A stretch of 64,000 nucleotides of DNA from Hippasteria phrygiana (lineage: Eukaryota > Echinodermata > Asteroidea > Valvatida > Goniasteridae). The stretch is taken from positions 1,155,501 to 1,219,500 of the forward strand of contig JAZGUH010000362.1 of assembly GCA_037893225.1 (NCBI GenBank). Direction: 5' to 3'. This document shows positions 53,866 to 64,000 of this stretch, piece by piece. The translations under genes and the position numbers were made by a program. Numbering within the stretch: the first letter of the stretch is position 1; each line of letters starts with the position of its first letter. The notes under the pieces are model-generated. The model saw nothing but the letters and a program-made list of their open reading frames with translations, was not told the DNA's origin and made no database searches.

Positions 53866-55498
53866 CTAGGGATTAATAACAATGAATAAATCACAACCAA
53901 GTAAAAGATATTGTAGGCTTTTATTCAAACGTACGTAGAATATAAAAATGAATGCAACAAATCTCTGCCAAATTGGACTGAATTTTATCTGCTTTGTCAT
54001 GTTGTTTTTTTAAATATAATATACCTAAAAAGAATACACTGTTGCTATATAATTCGGTACCGGGTATGTGTCCGGAAAAGTAGGAAAATGTGCGAAGTTG
54101 GAATTCAAAGTTCAAGTGGCCGGTTATGAAATTTAAGAAACTGCATAAATGAAATTTGATCAACATATTTATTAACTCTAAAATTACACTAATCCTTCAA
54201 AACATCTTGAATCAAGCGTTTCGCCAAACAGAAAAACCCCGACAATGATGAACTTATAAAATAATAATAAAAAAAAAAAACCATGTTTGTACACACTACA
54301 CAGGTTTGAAGCATACGCATTCCCTAGTTGGCAATCTCAGTGTCGCAAATGGTTGGCACCCGAAACATGGTGGGACGGTCTATCCGCGGATTTTCTTCCA
54401 ACAATGTTGTCCAACATTTGTCAATGAGATTCTTCCAGTCCGGTCGAACACGACACATGTGAATTTAGGTATTCATTTTAGTTATGAATCCAATGGCTTA
54501 CAACATCATACATTGAGTACCGGTACAGTCCGGAAAGAGTCTAGATCAATTATGTTGCTTGTACCTCCTTTCAGCCATTCTTTTGTTTGTGCCTGGGAAC
54601 TCGAATACTCGATAGGCCTCAATTTGCCTGGTATCCATTAATACATGTACCCATGAAGAGGAAATAAATGTTACCAAATGAAATGAAAATGTAGTACCCG
54701 TGTATTTCGTTGTGAATTTAAATTCACCATAACTATTTATTGAACTCAGTGACAAGCATTGCTGACAGGTGCTTGTAAATGATGTTGACGTGACACAATG
54801 TGTACTTGATTTATACCAGTATTGTAGTTTGTTAAAATGTGTAAGATGAAGCATGGAGGAAGGATATGAGTAGTGCCTTCTGCTTCGAATTCTGTAGGCC
54901 TAGCATATGCACTTTTCAGGTGTACTAGGCCGGATACACTAACACAAACATTTTCAAATATATGATCGTGGCCATAGCCCGGGTTTAGAGTTTTTGATAA
55001 AAAACATGTTAGTTGGATTACTTGATTGGTTGTTGCAGGACATAACGGAACATAATGTATGGGAAGCGCTCAAAAAATAATCACACGGTTTGTCATACGG
55101 TATGTGTCTGTACGCGCACATACATTCTGTTGGTTCGCCTACTGTGTATGGGGCAAGTACGATGGAAATGCAAGCAAAACTATGTGCTTTTTCATTACAC
55201 CAACTTATGAACAGTGTCCTATATGTTATTACAAATATATTAATCTATTTCATAAGCTACCTACTAACCACATTTTGAGCATTCAAGCCGCTAGTGGTTG
55301 AAAACATGACCAAATTCAAAAGAACCGCCGCGTCGCGACGACGCGTGCTAAACTTTGCGACCTTTGACCTCCACGTACACGCAATGCACATTTCGTGTGT
55401 TAAAACATGGAGGTTAAAACAACTGTTTTCATTGGAGAAAATTTTCTTTAACGAACAATTGGTTAGTGCTGACCAATCACTAAACATGTTATATGAAT
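53866..55498 (-). other. Upstream intron, first part
   Basis: 1.6 kb. I see no exon, signal peptide or named repeat. Confidence 0.6.
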
Positions 55499-55756
55499 AA
55501 ATAGAGAAGTTGTTAGTCTTTAATAAGCCGTTTAATCCAAGTTAATGCAATGCATGGTGCAGATTTCATAGCAGGTTTGGTTGCGCGAGTACCACAAAAT
55601 TCGCTGTTTTTCCACTCTCCGCCACTCTCCGCCAATTTCCTCCGAGGATTGCCTTTGATTTGGTGATTTTTCAAAAAAATACAAGTTAGTGTGGGAGCGC
55701 TGCTGTCCTATATGAACTGAGGAGGAAATAACTCATCTGCTGTACCAGCATTCCAT

Positions 55757-55902
55757 ACTTCGCAAATACCGCCTGGATGAGACGTCACAATGGTTACTAG
55801 GGACGTGCGAAAGAAACGCGCACCAAAATCGCTCCCATTTCCTTCCCACAATCCCTTGTGACCATTGTGACGTCTCGACCAGGCAGTATTTGCGATATGG
55901 TC
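55757..55902. mobile_element. MITE with CGCAAATAC...GAGACGTCACAATGGT ends
   Basis: Inverted ends of about 35 bp around a ~65-bp centre. The matching place in the second unit (about 61555) reads straight through (CATTCCATACATGACCCTG), an empty site. Confidence 0.82.
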
Positions 55903-56713
55903 TATGACCCTGACATTCATCTGTGAGCTACAGTCACACAATAGAGAGTTTCGTATCTTTTCAAAAGAGGATTATTTGGTTAGCAGCCTTGTGCCAATTC
56001 TATTGCTGTACTGTATGCAGGTACCGAAGTGGGGGAGCCCCCAAAAATGGTACTCTGAATAGATCTATTTCAGGCATATTCATTATACCAGTAAAATAGT
56101 CAAGCGTGACGTTTTTGCGCAAACCTAGTACCTGCACCATACCATAATTATGTACAACGATCATTCCACGGCTGGTAGTTGTTTGATTTAAATCACTCGA
56201 TTCAAATCATTCGATTTAAATTATGATTTAAATCACTGGCAAAAAATAAAAAGAAATCACTAATAAAAACCAAGTTTTGAATTTTTTTAATTTCTGTTAG
56301 TTTTTTAATGTAAAAAAATTGACTTTCAATGATGGTCATTTAAATTGACTTATTTGAAACAAATGTTTTAATGGCAATATGATACGATGGAAAAAGATCA
56401 ATTTAAATTTTAAAAATCTGATTTAAATTTTAAAAATCATGATTTAAATTAAAAAAATCATCATTTTAAAAATAAAACAGTGACACTGTATCTCTGCATG
56501 CACGGTTCTATTACAATTGCTCACAGAACAGGTCTATACCTGGGGAGGTGTGCGGAGGTGCATGCGTACACCCCTACACTAAATTCGCCATTCCCGAAAA
56601 TGTACGATTTGAAAAATAAATCAATTAAAACAACAAGTTGAACATGACAGAGTTTTAATAAAGTGAGTTTAAAACACCTTACATTGTACTTCAGAATCAA
56701 GAAAATAAAATAA

Positions 56714-58250
56714 TAGACGTGGTCTCCTTGTTTACCAATGTTCCCACCCAAGAAGCCTGCCTCATAGCCAAGGAACGCCTCCAACACGACCCCGAGCTCC
56801 AGGACAGAACCGACCTATCCCCAGACCAAATTCAAGACCTCCTCCACTTGCTTCAAATGGAGAGACCATGCAGTACTATTAGGGCCAATGATTTTCCGTT
56901 TTAGTGGAAACCAAACGGAATTAACGGAATTGGCCTCTTTCATTGTGCATTTATTTACATGTATGAAATAATGTCAAATGGAAATGAAACAGATTTTTGT
57001 ACACTGTTCTAATAGGCGAAACGGAAATGAAGATTTGTCAAAACGAAAAATTGACTTTTCTGAAACGGAAAATCATTGGCTCTATACTAGGAACAATCCA
57101 CTGGGGCCGCCATGGGATCTCCTCTATCCCCGGTACTAGCGGATTTGTTCATGGAGGAATTCGAACTCATCACCATCGAGTCAGCTGATCTACGTCCTGA
57201 CCTATGGCTACGCTACGTTGATGACACCTTCGTAGTATGGCCACACGGCACAGAACAACTGCAGATTTTCCTACAGCACATCAACAGCCAACACCCACTC
57301 ATCAAGTTCATCATGGAACAAGAACAGAACAACTCCATCGCTTTCCTTGACGTCAAGCTCACCCGCAGACCAGATGGCAACACCCTGGTACGCCAAGCCT
57401 ACAACACCTACGACCTAGGTCAAGAACTCCACCGCATCACTCAAGCTCAACGGATACAACAGCGTCAACACCAACAAGCCCCCTAAAAAAGCCCCCCACC
57501 CCACCTAAACAGCACCCTCAATTCAAGTCTACAGTCACACTCCCGTACATCGGCCACCTCTCCCACAAGCTACAACGCATCTTCAGCCAAGCTCAAATCA
57601 AGGTCTTCCACACAGCACCGGACAAGGTCCAAGCTCAACTACAAACACACAAGGACAAATTAACAAGACCCAAACACAAGGGCGGGCGTCTACCGCATTT
57701 CCTGTGAATGCGGTAAGGTATACATCGGAGAAACCGGCAGAGACCTCAACACAAGACTCAAGGAACACCAAGCACATGGCAGGAAAGGAGATATAGACAA
57801 GTCAGTAATCATCAAACACTCACACGAACAAGACCACCGCATTAACTGGAACCAAGCCAACGTCATCGCCCCAGTCACATTCTGGCACCCAAGACGCATC
57901 AGAGAGGCCATAGAAATCCGCAAACACAACACAGTTTCTCAAGACATCGGATTCCATATCAACGACATTTGGTCCCAACTCTTCAAGCATCACACATCCT
58001 ACACCCAACAAGCTATTGCCACACCCCAACGCACACAACAGTATCCAGTCGTCACACCCGACTAGGCACCCAGAAGGCATAAGAGCTGCAGCAACTCCGC
58101 CACGCATCACATCACTCACACTCCTGGGGACGGACATAGCACACTGTCCGAAACGTCGAGTTACACACTCACCCCGGTTCTTTTCAGAACCACACTTCTT
58201 TCTAAAAGAGATTTATTTCACATGGTGTTACCCGCAAACTCAGTCTCTCT
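56714..58250 (+). pseudogene. Penelope-like retroelement, copy 2 (RT + GIY-YIG), degraded
   Basis: The RT begins within motif A (DVVSLFTNVPTQEA). The frame from 57112 gives MGSPLSPVLADLFMEEFE, the catalytic YVDDTFVVWP and SIAFLDVKLTRRPDG. The GIY-YIG nuclease follows near 57687: GVYRISCECGKVYIGETGRD, then RLKEH and the terminal RREAIEIRKHN-like stretch (RRIREAIEIRKHN). The N-terminal RT is missing, a MITE interrupts it at 56880, and frames are broken near 57400 and 57480. Confidence 0.88.
56880..57084. mobile_element. MITE inserted in the Penelope-like RT
   Basis: Ends TAGGGCCAATGATTTTCCGT and ACGGAAAATCATTGGCTCTA are inverted. TACTAT / TACTAG flank it. The second Penelope-like copy (about 62668) shows the uninterrupted GTACTATGAACAATCC. 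Confidence 0.85.
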
Positions 58251-58312
58251 CATACTGATTTGAATTGTTGAGAGAGATTCTGAGATTGTTTAGAGAAAGA
58301 TTCTGCAAGGAT

Positions 58313-59010
58313 CGACCCTCCTTCCTTTCATCAGTTATACATTTCAGTATGTAGTTAGCAAGCGTGACATTATTTTTTTAACCTTTACAAATGAACAGAA
58401 TACAGGATAAAACATCTGGACTTCAAACATCTTATGGGTTCCCCTTTACCCTCCTTTGGAACAGGCGTACTGAAGCCCCAAACCAAACGAACATTTTGTT
58501 CGTTGAAACGCAACCTCGTTCCCATGGCTTACTTTATTTCGGCTTTATCAAAACTGACAAAAGGAAGTCCGAAGCCTAATTTGCCTCGAGTGTGCGCCAC
58601 GTACAAGGGTATGTAACTTCGTTTTTTGTCCTTTTCATTTTGGGATAAATGACGCTTCGTTGATGCTCAACCATGTCAACCATTCTGAGAACCCATGAAC
58701 TGCACGTATATAGTTTGCCGCCTTTTTCACGATTTTACAATCAAGTTAATCAATCTAGTACCAAAAGAGCCTATGCTGTGAATTCGACAAAGATGTGAAG
58801 TTTAAGAATTGCCATCAGACTACTACGTGCCCAGAATACATCGCTCACATTGAGCCTAATTTGCATGCGTATCCAAAAATATTGGATATTTAAATGATCC
58901 CATACCAGGGTGAGAGAGCAGCTGTGGTGTCGGTGAAGGCGCTGCTCGACACCATGGGAACGAGGTTGGTTGAAACGCTTTACAGCATAGAGTTATAACA
59001 CTATGCTTTA
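58313..59010. other. Spacer after the first direct unit
   Basis: 700 bp. Nothing recognised. Confidence 0.6.
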
Positions 59011-59096
59011 CAGTCACTTCGCCCAAAAGCCACTTCGCCCAAAAGCCACTTCGCCCAAACGCCACCACTTCGCCCAAAAACCACTTCGCCCATGCC
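59011..59096 (-). repeat. 16-bp minisatellite (ACTTCGCCCAAAAGCC)n, left array
   Basis: About five copies of CACTTCGCCCAAAAGC on the plus strand, the reverse complement of the array at 60543-60757. Confidence 0.88.
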
Positions 59097-60542
59097 CGAT
59101 CCGTATGCCCTATTTTCATTTCATTAATTAGGTCGTTACATACATTATCCCTAATATCAGTTAAGATGTTACATTATAAATGTTTTTTGAAAAATTACAT
59201 TATAAATTTTACGAATTTTTTATAAAAACCTCTTGGAAAATATATCAATTTTTTAAATCGTAATAATTTGAATGACCACTTGATGAAAATAATTGCCCAT
59301 AAACTAATAAGAAAAGAAAAACATGGTCACAAAAAGGATGTCACAAAACTCAATATAAGAACGCAAATTAAGTCTTGAATGCACCATCAAAACGAAACGG
59401 TCCGTAAACAAAAACGAACATGAGGAACAAAATCTTGGGTGCTTAAAAATTGAAACTGAAAGTGAAAAAGAAACCTTGAAGGTATAGTGTGTACACGATT
59501 GGTAATCCTCCAATTTTTTTTACTGAATTATTACGAAATACCTTACTAGACTGTAAGTTAACAATAGTCTCAATCATCCTGTGAAATGATGGCACCAGGT
59601 GTGCTGTCGTTGTCAAGAAAAGTGGAAATGTACATCGTTTTTCAACGATTTCCAGCTGGAAATCGTTAGAAAACTGCCCTGTAGCTGTTAGTCAAGTCGC
59701 GCTTGGCTACCCGGACGAGTGGCGCGCCCCGGATGATGGCGGGATGGCATATTCGGGGGCGCGTCACGCGCCCATAGCCACGCGCGCCTTGACTATAAAG
59801 GCTATCATCCGCCCGACGGTTGAAAACGAGTGCCGTTTTTCTCTCGTTTTTTTCGCCATCCAACAACGCAAAATTTTAAACAGGTCAGTGGAACGATATT
59901 TCCTATAAAATACTAATCCCCAAATCCGCCCATTTCTGAAAATTGCAACAATAACAATCACCAATCATGTACATGGCCGGAATCCATGTGTCCGTATTGC
60001 GATCCGTATCCGCAATAATGTGTATTGCGTTATCCGTTTCGCGTGATCCATTGCTTTATAATTCCGTGTAATTTCGTTTTTACGCATAACGTAATACGGA
60101 CACATGGATTCCCGGCCTAATTTGATCAGTCACGTCCGGTTGTGTAAAAACCACACGAATTTGATTGACCAAATAACGAAAACGGCAAATTGGCCGCCAG
60201 GAAAACCTATATTACAAACACGACTACATGGCATTAATATTTACACGCATACAAGTACATTACCCACACAAATAAATTAAATCTGCATATATATACAATA
60301 AGGTTTTAACTTATTCCAGTATTGTCATGATTCCTGCTTTACCGTACGGGAAGGGCGAAAAAAAAAACCGCGAAAAAGAACTAGTAGTATGTAAGTTGGG
60401 CAAAACACAAAGTCATTTTGTACTTTCGAAAAACACGGATAGGCCCTATCCTTTTTTGGCTTAAAACTCTTCCAGGGCAGTGGCGGTGTCATTTTTCTCA
60501 AAAGTCTCAGTAACATTCAGTTAAAACTGATAAATACACTGG
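59097..60542. other. DNA between the inverted minisatellites
   Basis: 1.45 kb without a supported gene. GGCCGCCAGGAAAACCTATATTA near 60190 resembles the end of the element at 44480-45881. Confidence 0.55.
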
Positions 60543-60757
60543 TAAGTGGTTTTTGGGCGAAGTGGTTTTTGGGCGAAGTGGTTTTTGGGCGAAGTGGTTT
60601 TTGGGCGAAGTGGTTTATGGGCGAAGTGGTTTTGGGGCGAAGTAGTATATAATTGGGCGAAGTGGTTTTGGGGCGAAGTGGCGTTTGGGCGAAGGGGTAA
60701 TTGGGCGAAGTGGCGTTTGGGCGAAGTGGTTGGGGGCGAAGTGGTTGAGGGCGATGT
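60543..60757 (+). repeat. 16-bp minisatellite (GGGCGAAGTGGTTTTT)n, right array
   Basis: About 13 copies of GGGCGAAGTGGTTTTT and variants. With the left array it brackets 1.45 kb in inverted orientation, the form of a foldback element. Confidence 0.9.
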
Positions 60758-60809
60758 GGTTTTTAATAAAATAGAGTCAGTTTCCCTTGTGGATTGTGCG
60801 ACGAATTAT

Positions 60810-63800
60810 AAATAGAGAAGTTGTTAGTCTTTAAGAAGCCGTTTAATCCAAGTTAATGCAATGCATTGGGCAGATTTCATAGCAGGTTTGGTTGCGCGAG
60901 TACCACAAAATTCGCTGTTTTTCCACTCTCCGCCATAGACTTTGAAGAGAAACTTGATTTTTTAAAACCAAATGGCAATTCGTTCCCGTCTAGTAACATG
61001 TAAACAACTGATATGAATTGAAAGAGCATGTATTTGTCTTTCAAAAGGTGAACAATCCATAAATATTGCTCTCGGCGATCTCAAGATATGTTCAATACAA
61101 CACTCAAAAAGTGACTTTCGTTGTGTGTTATAACCATGCAAAAAAGTCAAACAACGCAAATGAGCGCTATGACCTATGTTCCATTATGTGGCGGTTGTGC
61201 TGTTGACAACGACTTGTTTGATGCCGTCTTGATATTATAGATAATTAGCTTACTAAAGTGTCAACCAATAACATTGTAGTGATAATAAGACGGATTCATG
61301 TCGGTAATGATAATTTACCTGCATTAGCCGGAAAAACACTAACCGTGGCAAATAAACACAAAACGGTTAGCGGCACAGAGAGTCGAGTTGTCATAGTTAA
61401 GTCCATCGTAGCGCTCTATCATTCTAGCCTACATTTCCTCCGAGGATTGCCTTTGATTTGTTGATTTTTCAAAAAATTACAAGTTAGTGTGGGAGCGCTG
61501 CTGTCCTATATGAGCTGAGGAGGAAATAACTCATCTGCTATACCGGCATTCCATACATGACCCTGACATTCATCTGTGTGCCGGGTTCACTGAGCAACAG
61601 TCACACAATAGAGAGTTTCTTTTCAAAAGAGGATTTGGTCAAGCGGCCTTGTGCCATTACTATTGCTGTACTGTACGCAGGTACCGAAGTGGGGGACCCC
61701 CAAAAATAGTACTCTGAATAGATCTTTTTCAGGCATATTCATTATACCAGTAAAATAGACGTTTTTGCGCAAACCTAGTATACCTGCACCATACCATAAT
61801 TATGTACAAAGATCATTCCACGGGGTAGTGGTTTTGTTGACTGTCACGAAATCTGTTCAAGTGAGTGAAAAAAAGGTCTCTTTAAGACAGGATTGTTTGA
61901 TTTAAATCACATGATTTAAATCATTCGAATTAAATCATGATTTAAATCACTAGAAATTTGTTTAAGGAAATCACTAATAAAAATCAAGTTTCGATTTTTT
62001 TTTTATTTCTGTTAGTTTTTTAATGTAAAACATTGACTTTCAATGATGGTCATTTAAATTGACTTATTTGAAACAAATGTTTTAATGGCAATATGGTACG
62101 ATGGTAAAAAGAAATCGATTTAAATACAAAAAAATCTGATTTAAATATAAAAAATCATAATTTTAATCCAAAAAATCATGATTTTTATCAACCCTGATTG
62201 AAGACCACCGATTTTATAGTATTTGTTTTTCAATAGGCCTACGCTCTAAAAAAATAAAACAGTGACACTGTATCTCAGCATGTACGGTTCTATTACAATT
62301 GTTCACAGAACAGGTCTATACCTGGGGAGGTGTGCGGAGGTGCGTACACCCCTCCACTAAATTCACCATTCCCGAAAATATACGATTTGAAAAATAAATC
62401 AATTAAAACAACAAGTTGAACATGACAGAGTTTTAATGAAGTGAGTTTAAAATACCTTACATTGTACTTCAGAATCAAGAGAATAAAATAATAGACGTGG
62501 TCTCCTTGTTTACCAATGTTCCCACCCAAGAAGCCTGCCTCATGGCCAAGGAACGCCTCCAACACGACCCCAAGCTCCAGGACAGAACCAACCTATCCCC
62601 AGACCAAATGCAAGACCTCCTCCATACCTGCGTCTCCTCCACTAATTGCTTCAAATGGAGAGACCAGTACTATGAACAATCCACATAGGGCCGCCATGGG
62701 ATCTCCTCTATCCCCGGTCCTAGCGGATTTGTTCATGGAGGAATTCGAACTCATCACCATCGAGTCAGCGGATCTACGTCCTGCCCTATGGCTACGCTAC
62801 GTTGATGACACCTTCGTAGTATGGCCAATACGGCACAGAAAAACTGCAGATTTTCCTACAGCACATCAACAGCCAACACCCACCCATCAAGTTCTCCATG
62901 GAACAAAAACAGAACAACTCCATCGCTTTCCTTGACGTCAAAGCTCACCCGCAGACCAGATGGCACCATATCCCACACAGTCTACCGCAAGCCCACACAC
63001 ACAAACCGCTATCTCCACAGCTCTTCGTTCCACCATCCACGCTTCAAGTCATCAGTATGCAACACCCTGGTACGCCGAACCTACAACACCTGCGACCAGG
63101 CCAGCCTAGGTCAAGAACTCAACCACATCAAGACATCACTCAAGCTCAACGGATACAACAGCGTCAACACCAACAAGCCCAAGCCCCCCACCCCACCTGA
63201 ACAGCACCCTCAATTCAAGTCTAAGATCACACTCCCGTACATCGGCCACCTCTCCCACAAGCTACAACGCATCTTCAGCCAAGCTCAAATCAAGGTCTTC
63301 CACACAGCACCAGACAAGGTCCACGCTAACTACGACACACCGTAAGGACGAACAAGACCCAAACACCAAGGCGGTCTAACACCAAAGCGTCTACCGCATT
63401 CCCTGTGAATGCGGTAAGGTGTACATCGGAGAAACCGGCAGAGACCTCAACACAAGACTTAAGGAACACAAAGCAAACAGCAGGAAAGGAGAAATAGACA
63501 AGTCAGCAATCACCAAACACTCACACGAACAAGACCACCACTTCAACTAGAACCAGGCCAAGATCATCGCCCCAGTCACATTCTGGCACCCTAGACGCAT
63601 CAGAGAGGCCATCGAAATCCGCAAACACAACACAGTTTCTCAAGACATCAACGACATTGGTCCCAACTCTTCAAGCACCACACATCCTACACCCACACCA
63701 CCCAACAAGCTACTGCCACACCCCAACGCACACAACAGCATCCAGTTGACTAGGCACCCAGAAGGCATAAAAGCTGCAGCAACTCCGCATCACATCACTC

Positions 63801-64000
63801 ACACTCCTGAGGACAGATCAGAGAGCACACTGTCCGAAACGTCGAGTTACACACTCACCCGGTTCTCTTCAGAACCACACTTCTTCCTAAAAGAGATTTA
63901 TTTCACGTGGTGTTACCCGCAATCTCAGTCTCTCTCGTACTGATTTGAATTGTTGAGAGAGATTCTGAGATTGTTTAGAGAAAGATTCTGCAAGGATCGA
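60810..64000 (+). repeat. 3-kb direct repeat unit, copy 2
   Basis: Same order as 55499-58312, reaching the window edge. It has about 500 bp extra at 60936-61432 relative to copy 1, a GATTTAAATCA-rich stretch at 61899-62195, and lacks the two MITEs. Confidence 0.82.
62490..63945 (+). pseudogene. Penelope-like retroelement, copy 3 (RT + GIY-YIG), degraded
   Basis: Starts at the same point as copy 2 (DVVSLFTNVPTQEACLMAKE), then MGSPLSPVLADLF and YVDDTFVVWP, after which a frame shift occurs near 62826. GIY-YIG near 63388: VYRIPCECGKVYIGETGRDL, with an in-frame stop (HHFN-stop-NQ) near 63548. The shared 5' truncation point with copy 2 suggests both derive from one already-truncated source or from a duplication. 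Confidence 0.87.

Larger units (their letters stand above)
55499..58312 (+). repeat. 3-kb direct repeat unit, copy 1 (ends in Penelope-like element)
   Basis: From AAATAGAGAAGTTGTTAGTC to CTGCAAGGATCGA this matches 60810-64000 in the same order. It comprises about 1.2 kb of non-coding sequence, including a GATTTAAATCA-rich stretch (56182-56470), then a degraded Penelope-like element. Two short elements present here are absent in the other copy. Confidence 0.82.

Noticed and set aside
55708..55941. 77-residue minus frame upstream of SR1 as a first exon with signal peptide
   Set aside because: It is largely the MITE at 55757-55902 and lacks a hydrophobic leader.

Overview
The window is animal genomic DNA: long introns, GT-AG exons, and introns packed with transposable elements (piggyBac, hAT, mariner, Penelope-like retroelements, a tRNA-derived SINE, and several families of short elements with terminal inverted repeats). 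The domain set and repeats suggest a marine invertebrate, perhaps a non-vertebrate deuterostome (echinoderm, hemichordate or amphioxus). The sequence alone does not settle the species.

One gene dominates and reads right to left on the minus strand from about 53.9 kb to base 1. I placed 24 exons that join in frame with matching splice phases: fourteen SRCR (scavenger receptor cysteine-rich) exons (SR1 at 53.5 kb to SR14 at 15.0 kb), four HYR exons (HY1-HY4, 14.2-6.0 kb), two exons of a hormone-receptor-like (HormR) domain, and four exons of a GAIN domain. The last of these enters the GPS motif and is cut by the window edge a few residues before the expected autoproteolysis site. This is the ectodomain of a very large adhesion G-protein-coupled receptor. 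The stalk agonist and seven-helix domain should lie just beyond base 1, and the signal peptide and possibly more SRCR repeats beyond 64 kb. The coding sequence in the window is about 6,885 nt, or about 2,295 residues. Several exons (HormR-1, GAIN-3, GPS) have no usable ATG and are visible only through splice sites and domain motifs.

The introns are shaped by transposons. A 1.3 kb hAT-type element with a perfect 8-bp target duplication makes up most of the HormR intron. A 4 kb decayed piggyBac fills the HY3-HY4 intron. A 2.9 kb element with a ~603-bp tandem repeat full of TGACGTCA palindromes fills about 95% of the SR3-SR4 intron, and an inverted, rearranged relative lies between SR1 and SR2. 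A 4.1 kb foldback element with ~1.07 kb arms lies between SR10 and SR11. Upstream of SR1 (54-64 kb) two direct copies of a 3 kb unit end in degraded Penelope-like elements, with a pair of oppositely oriented 16-bp minisatellites between them.

The most notable points are: the SRCR-HYR-HormR-GAIN architecture; two SRCR repeats that have lost both partners of the same disulphide (C2 and C7); eight repeats carrying an extra cysteine just before the WG motif; and the TGACGTCA satellite-bearing element. No database search was possible, so family names rest on motif recognition.
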